Shown piece by piece: positions 20,187 through 29,948 of a DNA stretch of 64,000 nucleotides. This DNA comes from Clostridiales bacterium Firm_07 (lineage in GTDB: Bacteria; Bacillota; Clostridia; Oscillospirales; CAG-272). Both the position numbers and the translations under genes were made by a program. The notes below the pieces were generated by a model that was not told the DNA's origin, did no database searches, and worked only from the letters and a program-made list of their open reading frames with translations. Every line of letters starts with the position of its first letter. The stretch's first letter is position 1. The stretch is from contig LVAM01000010.1 of NCBI GenBank assembly GCA_001604005.1, forward strand, positions 209,079-273,078, written 5' to 3'.

Positions 20187-21215
20187 TCACCGCGCGGCGG
20201 TCGGAAAGGGCTCGTCCTCCGCCGCGGCGTTGAGTTCGCACCCGGCGCGCTCGCCCGCAAGATAGGCAAAATAGCCCGCCGCCGCCACCATCGCGCCGTT
20301 GTCTCCGCAAAGAGACGGAGGCGGCACGATACATTTTCCCCCGCGCGCCGCAAGAAGATCGGTAAGGCGCGCGCGCAAGTGCGAATTGGCGGCGACACCG
20401 CCGGCAAGCACCAAGGTGCCGTACCCCGTGCGGTCGAGCGCCTCGGCGGTCTTCTCGGCGATGCCCGATACCACCGCCTCGGTAAAGGAAGCGGCAAGAT
20501 CGGCACGCGGGATCTCCTCGCCGCGCATTTCTTTTTGGTGCATAAAATTCAGCGCGGCGGTTTTGAGCCCACTGAAAGAAAAGTCAAGTTTTTCACCCGT
20601 AAGCGCCGGAGACGGCAAGTGGATCGCGTGCGGGTTTCCCTCTCGCGCAAGCGCGTCCATCGCCACGCCGCCGGGATAAGGCATACCCATCACGCGGGCG
20701 ATCTTGTCAAACGCCTCGCCCGCCGCGTCGTCCCGCGTCGTGCCGATCAAATGAAACGCGGTGTCGCTTGTCACGTCGAAAAGCGCGGTATGCCCGCCCG
20801 AAACGACCAGTGCGAGAAACGGGGGCGTCAGCGCGGGGTCGACGAAATATGCCGCCGCCGTGTGCGCCTTGATATGGTTGACGGGAACGAGCGGAATATT
20901 GTTTGCAAAAGCAAGCGATTTGGCAAAGTTGACGCCCACGAGCAACGCGCCGATCAGCCCCGGATATGCCGTCACCGCCACCGCGCCGATCTCGGAGAGC
21001 GGCACGGCGGCGCCGTCAAGCGCCTCGCGCGTGACGGCGCTGATCGCTTCGATATGCGCGCGGCTGGCGATCTCGGGTACCACGCCTCCGTAAAGGCGGT
21101 GGGTTTCGATCTGAGACGCCACCACATCGGAAAGGATGCGGCAAGAACGTCCTTTTGCCTCGATCACGGCGGCGGAAGTTTCGTCGCAAGAAGTTTCAAT
21201 TCCCAAAATGTACAC
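20187..21215 (-). CDS. tsaD: tRNA N6-adenosine threonylcarbamoyltransferase TsaD
   Basis: VYILGIETSCDETSAAVIEAKGR...HIEAISAVTREAL...VPVNHIKAHTAAAYF...LVVSGGHTALFDV. Probable GTG start at 21215 (ATG at 21245 also open). Confidence 0.95.
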   Translation of the reverse strand: MYILGIETSCDETSAAVIEAKGRSCRILSDVVASQIETHRLYGGVVPEIASRAHIEAISAVTREALDGAAVPLSEIGAVAVTAYPGLIGALLVGVNFAKSLAFANNIPLVPVNHIKAHTAAAYFVDPALTPPFLALVVSGGHTALFDVTSDTAFHLIGTTRDDAAGEAFDKIARVMGMPYPGGVAMDALAREGNPHAIHLPSPALTGEKLDFSFSGLKTAALNFMHQKEMRGEEIPRADLAASFTEAVVSGIAEKTAEALDRTGYGTLVLAGGVAANSHLRARLTDLLAARGGKCIVPPPSLCGDNGAMVAAAGYFAYLAGERAGCELNAAAEDEPFPTAAR

Positions 21216-21225
21216 GATCGTCACC

Positions 21226-21678
21226 TCACGCCGTCGGCGCCCCATTTAACTCTTTTCGCATCACCAGCGCATCCTCGCGCGGGTGGTGATAAAACCCCTT
21301 TCGGCAGCCGACAACGGCAAAACCGAATTTTTCATACAAAGCCTTTGCGGCGGCGTTGGAACGTCGCACTTCCAAAAACAGCGCCGAAAGTCCTCGCACC
21401 CGCGCTTCGCCCGAAAGCGCGGCAAGCACCGCGGCGGCAAGCCCGCGGCGGCGAAATGCCGGCAAGGTGGCGATATTCGTCACTTCTCCCTCGCCCGGCG
21501 CCGTCACGACGCCGCCGTAGGACACGACGGTGCCGTCCTCCACGGCGGCAAAGCCAAAGCCTCCCGCGCCCGTCAGCAGTTCAAGGGATCTCTCACTCCA
21601 CGGGAACTCAAAGACCGCCGCTTCCAAGGCGGCAAGCGACGGGAGCAATTCTTTTGTGATCGGTTCGATGCACATCAT
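21226..21678 (-). CDS. rimI: [Ribosomal protein S18]-alanine N-acetyltransferase (GNAT)
   Basis: NIATLPAFRRRGLAAAVLAALSGEARVRGLSALFLEVRRSNAAAKALYEKFGFAVVGCRKGFYHHPREDALVM; adjacent to tsaD. Confidence 0.9.
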   Translation of the reverse strand: MMCIEPITKELLPSLAALEAAVFEFPWSERSLELLTGAGGFGFAAVEDGTVVSYGGVVTAPGEGEVTNIATLPAFRRRGLAAAVLAALSGEARVRGLSALFLEVRRSNAAAKALYEKFGFAVVGCRKGFYHHPREDALVMRKELNGAPTA

Positions 21679-22172
21679 AGGATAAACAATGCGGGATAAA
21701 GGAGCGTCAGCCCCGCCCGTATCTCGGCAAGGCACGCCTCGTACCGCGCAAGATCCCCGCCGAAGGGATCGGAGATAGAAGACGGAAAAGCGTGTATTTT
21801 GGCGGCAAACTCGGGAAAACGGAAAACAAGCTCCATCGTATGCGCCGCCGAAATGCCGAAAATCTCATCGGCGTTTTCCATATCTTCGCGCGTCACCGTG
21901 TGCGCACGGTGGTCGCGGTAGGGGTTTTTCGCCGTATGCTCCACACCCGCGCGCGCAAGCGCCTCGGCGGCGTTCGGTGAGATCGGCTCGTCGTTGGCAA
22001 AAAGTCCCGCCGAGTAAACGTTGAGCGCCTCGCCTTTCTTGTTTGCGGCGTCAAGAAGAAGCGCCGCCGCCATCGGAGAACGACAGGTGTTGCCCGTACA
22101 AACGAACAAGACCGTGCGTATTTCTTTTTCGGTTTCCTCGTTTTTTTGAAGTTTCGGTTGGATGCAGGTCAT
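21675..22172 (-). CDS. Low-molecular-weight protein-tyrosine phosphatase family protein
   Basis: VLFVCTGNTCRSPMAAALL P-loop; SISDPFGGD. Confidence 0.9.
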   Translation of the reverse strand: MTCIQPKLQKNEETEKEIRTVLFVCTGNTCRSPMAAALLLDAANKKGEALNVYSAGLFANDEPISPNAAEALARAGVEHTAKNPYRDHRAHTVTREDMENADEIFGISAAHTMELVFRFPEFAAKIHAFPSSISDPFGGDLARYEACLAEIRAGLTLLYPALFIL

Positions 22173-22795
22173 GTCATTGCCTCCGCAGTCACAAATGTGT
22201 TCGCCAGTTCCGGCGAGAGACGCACCACCCTGCCGCTTTCGCGATCAAAGCAATAGGCGTCGCCGCCCTCGTAGCGGTAAAAAGACACGCAGTAGTACAG
22301 CATCGGATATTCCGCCGTCACGCACTGCAACGTGCGCACGACTGCCGCCTTTTCGGGCGGAAGTTCCGCCGTTTCCCCAGCGCCGAACCAGACCGCGCGC
22401 CACGCCGCGATGCTCTCGACGTCCTCCACGCGGGAAAACTCGACCGCGATCGCGTCCCGCACACAGACAAGGATCGCCGTGATCGCGGCGTTCTCAATGT
22501 CGGGCTGTCCTTCTCCGCTGTAATAGAGGTGCAGATATTGATCGGTCAGCCAAAGCGCGGGATCGGCGTTTGCCACCGTGTAAAACTCCAACGACAGCGC
22601 GCCTTTTTCACTCTCGGCAAATTTTTCACCTTTGCTTGCCGCCGTAAAGGCGGTCGACAAAACGGCGTAATGCACACCGCTTTTTCGGTCGGTATATCCG
22701 AATCCGTCTGCGTCGGCGCGCATCGTATGCGGCTTTGCGCAGGAAAAGAGAAGAAGCGGCAAGAGGCAAAAAAGCAAAACAAAAACGCGGCGCAT
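22169..22795 (-). CDS. Putative lipoprotein of unknown function
   Basis: MRRVFVLLFCLLPLLLFSCAK lipobox; start placed by GGAGAATGCATATG RBS. Confidence 0.65.
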   Translation of the reverse strand: MRRVFVLLFCLLPLLLFSCAKPHTMRADADGFGYTDRKSGVHYAVLSTAFTAASKGEKFAESEKGALSLEFYTVANADPALWLTDQYLHLYYSGEGQPDIENAAITAILVCVRDAIAVEFSRVEDVESIAAWRAVWFGAGETAELPPEKAAVVRTLQCVTAEYPMLYYCVSFYRYEGGDAYCFDRESGRVVRLSPELANTFVTAEAMT

Positions 22796-22876
22796 ATGCA
22801 TTCTCCTTTCCATATCGTATAGATAAATTTAGTATAACATAATCAAAAAGCAAAATCAAGAGCGCGGCAAGATTTT

Positions 22877-22915
22877 CAAAAAAGAGCCGCATTGCGGCTC
22901 TTTTTGGCGGTATTT
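22877..22915 (-). terminator. Terminator downstream of HD-domain gene
   Basis: AAAAAAGAGCCGCATTGCGGCTCTTTTTGG. Confidence 0.7.
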
Positions 22916-23370
22916 CAGCGATACTTTTTCAGCGTTTCCGCGCTCGCCACGATCTTGTCGGCAACCGATACCAGCCACGCCTCACGGTTGGCGGGCAACG
23001 TCCAGAACGTCAGCGGAAACATATGCGTATAAATGATGCGCCGCTCCGCCGCCGTCAGCGGGAAATCCGCGTCCGCGTTGGCAAGCGCGAAACGGTGGTG
23101 TTTGAACCCGTGCCAGCGAAAACCTTTGGCGGGATCGTGCCAGTCGTAGAGATAATAGTCGTGGAGCAGCGCGCCGCGCACCAGTGCGCGGCGGTCGCAC
23201 GAAATACCCCAAGCGATCGCCATACGGTACGCGGCGTACGCCACGCGGATCGAGTGTTGATAGACCGTGATGTCGGTATGCGCGTAGCACGCCTTCATTT
23301 GTGCGTATCGCGCGCTGTTGATCACCTCGCGCGCGATACGGCAAAAGGCTTCCCGTTCGGTCTTTGTCAT
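22915..23370 (-). CDS. HD-domain phosphohydrolase
   Basis: TVYQHSIRVAYAAYRMA...LVRGALLHDYYLYDWH...HRFALANA. Confidence 0.8.
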   Translation of the reverse strand: MTKTEREAFCRIAREVINSARYAQMKACYAHTDITVYQHSIRVAYAAYRMAIAWGISCDRRALVRGALLHDYYLYDWHDPAKGFRWHGFKHHRFALANADADFPLTAAERRIIYTHMFPLTFWTLPANREAWLVSVADKIVASAETLKKYR

Positions 23371-24092
23371 TCGTTTTTCCCCCACTTGCGGCGGATCTCC
23401 TCGCGGTATTCCGCCTTGTCCGCCATATATCGTTCCAAAATGCGCGTCAGTGTCAAGCGGCGCGGTTTCCCCTCTCCCGAAACACCCGCGAAATACTCCC
23501 GCGCGTTTCGTTTGAGCTGATCAAACTGTACGGCAACGCGCATTTCGGTGGCATACGTCTTGATGCGTTGCAGCAAATGGAGCGAATGCGCAAGATCGAC
23601 AAAGAAGACGCCGAGAAAGAGCCCGATCGCAAAGATCGCCGCCGGCGTGACCGACACAAAGCGCGCCAGCGCACGCGCGTGCGGATACAAAAAGAAATAA
23701 TACAGCGCCGAGATCCCGCCCCAGATCAGCGAAAATTTGGGGCATATGATGCCGAGGATATTGCCCCACTCACGCGAATAATCCCACAACCGCACGTGGT
23801 AAACGCGCAATGAGATATACCCGCCTAGGAACTCGATCGCCGTCATCACAAGGGCAGCAAACAACAGCAAAACGGCGACGCGCACCCAATTGTCGGGCAA
23901 AAAGCGCAGCCGCAGACTGCACAAAACATATAAAATCAGACCTCCGACGCCGTAGATCGGCAGAAAACAGCCGACAAGAAAGCCGGGTTTCACGATCTTG
24001 CCGTGCCGCACGGCGCGGTAGAAAAATTCCAGCACCCACCCCGCGCTTCCGCACAGGCAAAAGAGAAAGAGATATTCAAAAAGCGTTTGCAC
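23367..24092 (-). CDS. Putative ABC-transporter permease-like membrane protein (CmpB/PF06541 type)
   Basis: FLFCLCGSAGWVLEFFYRAVRHGKIVKPGFLVGCFLPIYGVGGLILYVL; WDYSREWGNILGIICPKFSLIWG. Confidence 0.75.
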   Translation of the reverse strand: MQTLFEYLFLFCLCGSAGWVLEFFYRAVRHGKIVKPGFLVGCFLPIYGVGGLILYVLCSLRLRFLPDNWVRVAVLLLFAALVMTAIEFLGGYISLRVYHVRLWDYSREWGNILGIICPKFSLIWGGISALYYFFLYPHARALARFVSVTPAAIFAIGLFLGVFFVDLAHSLHLLQRIKTYATEMRVAVQFDQLKRNAREYFAGVSGEGKPRRLTLTRILERYMADKAEYREEIRRKWGKNE

Positions 24093-24106
24093 TCCGCCGC
24101 CTCCGA

Positions 24107-25279
24107 TCAGGATTTCTTTCCTTTTTTACGGGGTTTCGCCGCCGTTTTTCCGTGATAAAACCGAAACAGTACAACAAACAGCGCCACCGCGCAAACGCCC
24201 GCCGCCGCGCCGATGATATACGGCACTGCCTCGCCGCCGCCCGCATGGATCGCGGGCAGGGCAAGGGGATCGAGCGAAGCGCCGAATTTGGTTTTTTGGA
24301 GGTGCATTTCGGCAAGCTTTGCCTCAACTTTTTCGTTTAACGTCACGAAATACGACTTGTTTTTCAGCACCTCGAAATTCTCTTCGATATACGCCGCCTC
24401 CTTGGGAAGACGCATCAGCACAAAATATCCCCGCTCGGTTTCGACCACGTCGCTCACGTCGTATTCGGCAAGCGCAAACGCCGCCGTTTCGTACGCGGCG
24501 TCCATCTCTCCGTACGTAAAGTAATATCCGTTGCCGAGCGTATCGGCATAGTCGTTGTTATATTTTCCGCCGATCGCGCGGCGCATTTCGGCAAGTCTCG
24601 CCGCCTCGTCGCCCGCGCCGCGAACGCTTTGCACGATCTCTTCGGCGTGCGCGCGATTCTCCGCCTCGGAATAAAGCCGATTGTTTTTCTCCACGAAAAC
24701 GTGGATCGTGCGCGCAAATCGGTCGCTCTCGATCAGCGCGCGCGCCGATGTGTCGGAGGTGTCAAGCTCCCCGCGTATGAGCATCTCTTTGACGATGGCG
24801 GAAGACAGATAGTTTTCAACGCCGATATATCTCCGCACGTAATGATCGGTCAGATACGCGGCGTCAAGCGAAGCGATATAGGCCTTCCGGTCGCCGCCGA
24901 ACTCGCTTTCCAAAAGATCGAGCCAATGGGCGTCGACTTGTTTGCCGAGATCGCCCTTTTCCGTGTCCAGATCATAGTCGTATCCAAGCGCGATCAACGC
25001 CTCGTTTTTGGTGACAAGATTGGCGTCGGCAAACGATGCAAGTTCCGCGCGCAGCGTCTTAGCGTCACGCACGCCGTCCGATTCCAATTCTCCCCGCTTC
25101 GTCATCACCAAATAATAATAATTCTCATAAGGGATCTTCAAATCTCCCGCCTTCGCCACCGTGCGCTCCGCGCGCGCGTTGGCACGCACCCGACGTGTTT
25201 CCCCGCAGGAAACAAGCGCGCCCCCCGCAAGGAGCAAACACAAAAGCAGCGCCATCACACGTACGAAACGTCGTTTCAT
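24107..25279 (-). CDS. Parvulin/SurA-like peptidylprolyl isomerase lipoprotein with C-terminal TM
   Basis: LLLCLLLAGGALVSCGE lipobox; YNNDYADTLGNGYYFTYGEMDAAYETAAFALAEYDVSDVVETERGYFVLMRL parvulin-like; C-terminal TM. Confidence 0.75.
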   Translation of the reverse strand: MKRRFVRVMALLLCLLLAGGALVSCGETRRVRANARAERTVAKAGDLKIPYENYYYLVMTKRGELESDGVRDAKTLRAELASFADANLVTKNEALIALGYDYDLDTEKGDLGKQVDAHWLDLLESEFGGDRKAYIASLDAAYLTDHYVRRYIGVENYLSSAIVKEMLIRGELDTSDTSARALIESDRFARTIHVFVEKNNRLYSEAENRAHAEEIVQSVRGAGDEAARLAEMRRAIGGKYNNDYADTLGNGYYFTYGEMDAAYETAAFALAEYDVSDVVETERGYFVLMRLPKEAAYIEENFEVLKNKSYFVTLNEKVEAKLAEMHLQKTKFGASLDPLALPAIHAGGGEAVPYIIGAAAGVCAVALFVVLFRFYHGKTAAKPRKKGKKS

Positions 25280-25439
25280 TTTTCGAGCGCTCCTTTCTTT
25301 TTCTGTAATGTTTTTATTATACTCTGTATTTATGAAGAATTTATGAATAACAAACATCGTCGAAAATCGAAAAAACTCTTTCAAAAAACCGCGTTTTGTG
25401 TTATACTGAATGCAAGAGATTTTTTGAAAGGAGCGCGCT

Positions 25440-26372
25440 ATGATCGAAAAATATACGATCCCGCTTTCCTCCCTTATTTCCGAGTTCGCGCTTGAACCGC
25501 TGTATCTGCCCGACGCACCGGAGAACATTCTGATCTCCAACACCGAGATCAACCGCCCCGGCCTTGCGCTGGCGGGTTTTTTCGATATGTTCAACGCCAC
25601 CCGCGTGCAGATCATCGGACAGGCGGAATATCGCTATCTTGAAAAATGTGAAGAAACGGTGCGAAACGCGCACATCGACAACTTTTTCGGATACCGTCCC
25701 GCCGCCATCGTGCTGACCACGTCGCTTGCGCCTTTCCCGCGCATGTTTGAGGCGGCAAAAGAAAACGGCGTACCGCTGCTCTCCACGAAAGAGCGCACCA
25801 GCGCCTTTATGGCGGGGCTTATCGCCTACCTCAACGTACAGCTTGCCCCCCGCATCACGCGGCACGGCGTTCTTGTCGAAGTTTACGGCGAAGGACTTTT
25901 GCTCCTCGGCGACTCCGGCGTCGGCAAAAGCGAAACCGCCATTGAACTTGTCAAACGCGGTCACCGTATGATCGCGGACGACGCGGTGGAGATCAAGCGC
26001 GTTTCCGCCAAAACGCTTGTCGGCGCGGCGCCCGCCATCATTCGGCACTATGTGGAGCTGCGCGGCATCGGCATCGTCGACGTGCGCCGCCTTTTCGGTA
26101 TGGGTGCCGTGAAAGAATCCGAGCGCATCGACCTTGTCATCAATCTCGAACCCTGGGTGCAGGGAAAAATGTACGACCGTTTGGGGCTTGACAGCCAAAC
26201 GATGAATATTCTCGACGTCAACGTTCCCGCCATCACCATTCCCGTCAAACCCGGGCGCAACCTCGCCATCATTTTGGAGATCGCGGCGATGAACAACCGA
26301 CAAAAGAAAATGGGCTATAACACCGCCGAGGAGTTCAACCGCAAACTGAAAGGACAAATGGGACTGGAATGA
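25440..26372 (+). CDS. hprK: HPr(Ser) kinase/phosphorylase
   Basis: LLLGDSGVGKSETAIELVKRGHRMIADDAVEIKR; ELRGIGIVDVRRLFGMGAV. Confidence 0.96.
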   Translation: MIEKYTIPLSSLISEFALEPLYLPDAPENILISNTEINRPGLALAGFFDMFNATRVQIIGQAEYRYLEKCEETVRNAHIDNFFGYRPAAIVLTTSLAPFPRMFEAAKENGVPLLSTKERTSAFMAGLIAYLNVQLAPRITRHGVLVEVYGEGLLLLGDSGVGKSETAIELVKRGHRMIADDAVEIKRVSAKTLVGAAPAIIRHYVELRGIGIVDVRRLFGMGAVKESERIDLVINLEPWVQGKMYDRLGLDSQTMNILDVNVPAITIPVKPGRNLAIILEIAAMNNRQKKMGYNTAEEFNRKLKGQMGLE

Positions 26373-26773
26373 AAAACGAAACTCCCGCCCCCGCGCGCGC
26401 CAAAGCCTTGCGCGCCTTGCGGCTTTTTCTCTACACCGTGCTGGCGTTTGCCCTGTATCGCGTTTTGCTCTCTTACGCGGAAAAAAGCGACGACACTTGG
26501 CCCTCTTTTCTCGTTTTCATCGCATATATGGCGCTGTTGCTCGTCTTTTCGCTTGCCTATCTCATTTACAACCGTTTTTTCTACCGACAAGGGGTGGAAA
26601 AAGAGGATCTGCCCGCCGAGTGGGACGAAGAAAAGAAAGACGCTTTTCTTGCGGACGCCGAGAAAAGAAAACGCGCTTCGCGTTGGATGCTGATGCTGAT
26701 CTTTCCTTTGCTTTTCACCTTTTTGCTTGACGCACTGGATATCTTTATCATAGACGCTTTCCTGCGCCGTTGA
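26369..26773 (+). CDS. Hypothetical 3-TM membrane protein
   Basis: ATGA-coupled to hprK; three hydrophobic segments. Confidence 0.65.
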   Translation: MKNETPAPARAKALRALRLFLYTVLAFALYRVLLSYAEKSDDTWPSFLVFIAYMALLLVFSLAYLIYNRFFYRQGVEKEDLPAEWDEEKKDAFLADAEKRKRASRWMLMLIFPLLFTFLLDALDIFIIDAFLRR

Positions 26774-26779
26774 GAACGT

Positions 26780-27544
26780 ATGCCCTGTACAGTACAAGTT
26801 TTATATTCAAGTTCAAACGGAAACGCCACGCTCGTCGCGTCGGACAAGACCGCTTTTCTCATTGACGCGGGTGCCAACGCCCGCGCGCTCACAAAAGCGC
26901 TGTGCGCCGTGGGCAAAAGCCCCGACGATCTGGCGGCGATTTTTCTGACGCACGAACATAAAGATCATACCGCCGCGCTTCCCGTCTTTCTCAAAACGCA
27001 CCCCGTTCCCGTACATATCGTCGAGGCGTCGGCAAAAAAACTGGCGCTCTCCTACGAGCGCCTCGTCGTACACCCGGAGATTTATCGGGCGTGTGTGGGC
27101 GAGTTTACGCTGACGGCATTTCCCACCTCGCACGACAGCGCGGCGTCGGTCGGTTTTTGCATTGAATATACCGAAAACGGCGTTTGCCATCACATCGGCT
27201 ACGCCACCGATCTCGGCGTCGTCACTCCCGCCGTGCTGGACGCGCTCTCGGGCTGTGAGGCGGTGGTACTGGAATCCAACCACGACGAGGAAATGCTGAA
27301 AAGCGGTCCTTACCCCGCCTTTCTCAAAGACCGCATCGCCTCGCGCCGCGGACATCTTTCCAACGCCGCGGCGGCGGAATTGGCGGCGAAGCTTGCCCGC
27401 CTCGGTATGAAAAAACTGCTTCTCGCCCACCTTTCCGAAACCAACAATCTGCCCTCTCTCGCGCTCTCCGAGATGGAAAGCGCGCTTGCGGGCACAGGGG
27501 TGCGGATCGGCGTGGCGTCGCCCGAAAAACCGACGGAATTGTGA
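26780..27544 (+). CDS. MBL-fold metallohydrolase (WalJ/YycJ-like)
   Basis: LYSSSNGNATLVASDKTAFLIDAG...IFLTHEHKDHTAAL...RGHLSNAAAAELA...LLAHLSETNN. Confidence 0.88.
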   Translation: MPCTVQVLYSSSNGNATLVASDKTAFLIDAGANARALTKALCAVGKSPDDLAAIFLTHEHKDHTAALPVFLKTHPVPVHIVEASAKKLALSYERLVVHPEIYRACVGEFTLTAFPTSHDSAASVGFCIEYTENGVCHHIGYATDLGVVTPAVLDALSGCEAVVLESNHDEEMLKSGPYPAFLKDRIASRRGHLSNAAAAELAAKLARLGMKKLLLAHLSETNNLPSLALSEMESALAGTGVRIGVASPEKPTEL

Positions 27545-27551
27545 GGATGAT

Positions 27552-28031
27552 ATGCTCCGTATCAAACTGATCGCCGTGGGCTCCTTAAAAGAGCCTTACT
27601 GGCGCGCGGCGCTCTCCGAATACGAAAAGCGTCTTGCGGCATACGCGAAATTTGAGGTGATCGAGCTGAAAGAATGCCGCATCTCCGACGCGCCATCTCC
27701 CGCCGAGATCGAAAACGCGCTTGAAAAAGAGGCTGACGCCGTCTTTGCCGCCCTCCCTCCCCGCGCCTTTCTCGCGGCGCTGTGTGTAGAAGGAAAACAG
27801 ATCTCCTCCGAAGAACTTTCCGCTCTGCTCTCGCGCGCGGGAGAAACGCACGGGGAGATCGCCTTCGTGATCGGCAGTTCTTTCGGCCTCTCGCCCCGCG
27901 TCAAGCGCGCCGCCCACTTTTCACTCTCGCTCTCCGCTCTCACTTTTCCGCACCAGATGGCGCGCGTGATTCTTGCCGAAACCCTCTATCGCTCGCTATC
28001 GATCCTCTCCGGTGGAAAATATCATAAGTAA
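27552..28031 (+). CDS. rlmH: 23S rRNA (pseudouridine(1915)-N(3))-methyltransferase RlmH
   Basis: MLRIKLIAVGSLKEPYWRAALSEYEKRLAAYAKFEVIELKE...FVIGSSFGLSPRVKRAA...SLSALTFPHQMARVILAETLYRSLSILSGGKYHK. Confidence 0.96.
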   Translation: MLRIKLIAVGSLKEPYWRAALSEYEKRLAAYAKFEVIELKECRISDAPSPAEIENALEKEADAVFAALPPRAFLAALCVEGKQISSEELSALLSRAGETHGEIAFVIGSSFGLSPRVKRAAHFSLSLSALTFPHQMARVILAETLYRSLSILSGGKYHK

Positions 28032-28066
28032 AAAGAGAAGCCCCGCGTTGCGGGGCTTCTCTTTTA
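28030..28066. terminator. Bidirectional terminator between rlmH and exonuclease gene
   Basis: AAAAAGAGAAGCCCCGCGTTGCGGGGCTTCTCTTTT. Confidence 0.8.
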
Positions 28067-29251
28067 CTCGGAGATCGACACTTCGAGTTTTTCCGTGAGA
28101 TCTTGCGCGGTCTCCTCTTTTTTTGCCTCGTCAAGGGCGGCAAGTTCCGCCGCCTCTTCGGGCGTCAGCCACGCGTCGATCTTCTTTTTCGGTTTGCGGG
28201 AAAGTTTCAGTTCGCTCGTTTCCAAAAGGTCAAACAGCACCCCGATCGGCAGGATCTCCACTTCCTCACCCGCGTCGATACGCTCGTTTGCGATACGGTA
28301 ACGATCGTCGGTCGCCTCGTCGCCGTATGTATAGAGTACGTCGGCTTCTTTGGTGCAGAGCGTATAGCGCCCGCCCGCGTCCACGATCATTTGCGCGAGA
28401 TAGAGCATCTCGTTGAAGCGGTGCCGCTGATAATTGAGACTGACCGTTACGGTGTGCCCCGATAGCACCGGCGGCGTATGCGCGCGTTTGCGCGGACGAA
28501 GATCCGCAAGATAGCGCACAAAGACACGCGCGTTGAGCGATCCGCGCTCCATTTCGTTGGCGCTGTCCTGCCGCTCTTCTTCTTTGATTTCTTCACCCTT
28601 CTTCTTTTTGGAACGGCGGCGTTTCTTTTTCTTGCCCTCGCCCTCCGGCTTTTTCCACGCGTAGTCGATCACACCGTCGTGCGTTTCGCCGCCGCAATCG
28701 GGATACATAGCGAGAATGCCGGGCAGATCGGTGTTGTGATACGCCGCGATGGCTTTCAAAATCAGCATCGTATTGTAGGCGTCTTCGTCGCTGCGGTGCA
28801 TATTCTCCGCTTCGATCCCGCACCAGGCAAGGAGAGAATCTTCCAAATTTTTGGCGGTATTGTTTTCGGGCTGACGCGCGTAGATCTGCTGTACGTCAAA
28901 AAACTTGTAGGTGAGCGGCGGCAAATGATAACGCCGGCAATCGTCGTGCAGGAAGTGCACGTCGTTCGTCACGGCGTAACCGATCACCACCGTGTCGGGA
29001 TCTTCCAGCATTTCCTTGAAACGCTCGTAAAAGTCCGGAAAGGGGGGCAAATCTCCGAAAATGCTGCGCGGGTACGCCATCATTTTTTTGGCGACATACC
29101 AGTCAAACCGGTCTTTCGGATTGATGAGGATATCCTCTTTTTCGTGCAGAATATTGAACTTTTCGTCGGTCACCACATAGCCGAGGCTGAATAGTTTGGC
29201 ACAATTGTTATAGCAGTTGGCGCACTCGATATCAAAAAATAAATACTTCAT
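28064..29251 (-). CDS. DEDD-family 3'-5' exonuclease (DnaQ/epsilon-like) with Lys-rich insert
   Basis: MKYLFFDIECANCYNN, VIGYAVTNDVHFLHDDCRRYHL, HRSDEDAYNTMLILKA; KKKKRRRSKKKKGEE segment. Confidence 0.82.
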   Translation of the reverse strand: MKYLFFDIECANCYNNCAKLFSLGYVVTDEKFNILHEKEDILINPKDRFDWYVAKKMMAYPRSIFGDLPPFPDFYERFKEMLEDPDTVVIGYAVTNDVHFLHDDCRRYHLPPLTYKFFDVQQIYARQPENNTAKNLEDSLLAWCGIEAENMHRSDEDAYNTMLILKAIAAYHNTDLPGILAMYPDCGGETHDGVIDYAWKKPEGEGKKKKRRRSKKKKGEEIKEEERQDSANEMERGSLNARVFVRYLADLRPRKRAHTPPVLSGHTVTVSLNYQRHRFNEMLYLAQMIVDAGGRYTLCTKEADVLYTYGDEATDDRYRIANERIDAGEEVEILPIGVLFDLLETSELKLSRKPKKKIDAWLTPEEAAELAALDEAKKEETAQDLTEKLEVSISE

Positions 29252-29378
29252 TTTGCTTCCTGATTTCTTCAAAATCCACGCTGTGCCGCGCCGAAGGACG
29301 CCGAAAAAAGCGGCGACGGCATAACAGCTTTATTATAGCCGAAAACCCGCCTTTTGTCAAGGTCGCGCACGAAAAGAC

Positions 29379-29407
29379 TTGCTTTTTCCCGCCTTTCGCG
29401 CTATACT
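29379..29407 (+). promoter_or_regulatory. Promoter for DUF1934 gene
   Basis: TTGCTT-N17-TATACT. Confidence 0.6.
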
Positions 29408-29435
29408 GAAAGAAGAACGCCCAAAAGGAGAGAAT

Positions 29436-29915
29436 ATGCTCAAAAAAATACGCATTCATATCGTCAGCCGCGCGTGGGAAAGCGGAAGACAACTTTTTGC
29501 GCCGAACGCGGACACGGCGGCGAAAAACGCGCCGCGCGCCGCGGAGAAGGAAATACAAAAAGAGGATCTTTTCCTTGACGCCGCGTGGCTTGACGACGGC
29601 AAACGGGTGACCGTTTCCTACCGCGAGCCCGCGGCGGCGGAAATGGGCGAGAGCTCCACCACGCTCTCCTTTTCAAAGGATGATCCCGCCACCGTGACGA
29701 TGAACCGTTACGGCGACGCGCAAACTTTTCTGCTTTTCCGCGCCGGCGCGCGGCACGAAACCCTCTACAAAACGCCGCTTTGTTCTTTCGACCTCTGCAT
29801 GGAGACCGAGCGGGTGGAAAATCGCCTTGACGGTGAGGGTGTTTTGGAACTCGTCTACACGGCGCAGCTGCGGGGCGCCGACGCCTTAAATCATCATTTC
29901 AAACTGACGATATAA
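29436..29915 (+). CDS. DUF1934-domain (calycin-like) protein
   Basis: SSTTLSFSKDDPATVTMNRYGDAQTFLLFRAGARHETLYKTPLCSFDLCMETERVENRLDGEGVLELVYTAQL. Confidence 0.75.
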   Translation: MLKKIRIHIVSRAWESGRQLFAPNADTAAKNAPRAAEKEIQKEDLFLDAAWLDDGKRVTVSYREPAAAEMGESSTTLSFSKDDPATVTMNRYGDAQTFLLFRAGARHETLYKTPLCSFDLCMETERVENRLDGEGVLELVYTAQLRGADALNHHFKLTI

Positions 29916-29948
29916 AAAACCGTGTGCGCGGCACACGGTTTTTTATTT
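29913..29948. terminator. Bidirectional terminator between DUF1934 gene and recX
   Basis: AAAAAACCGTGTGCGCGGCACACGGTTTTTT. Confidence 0.8.
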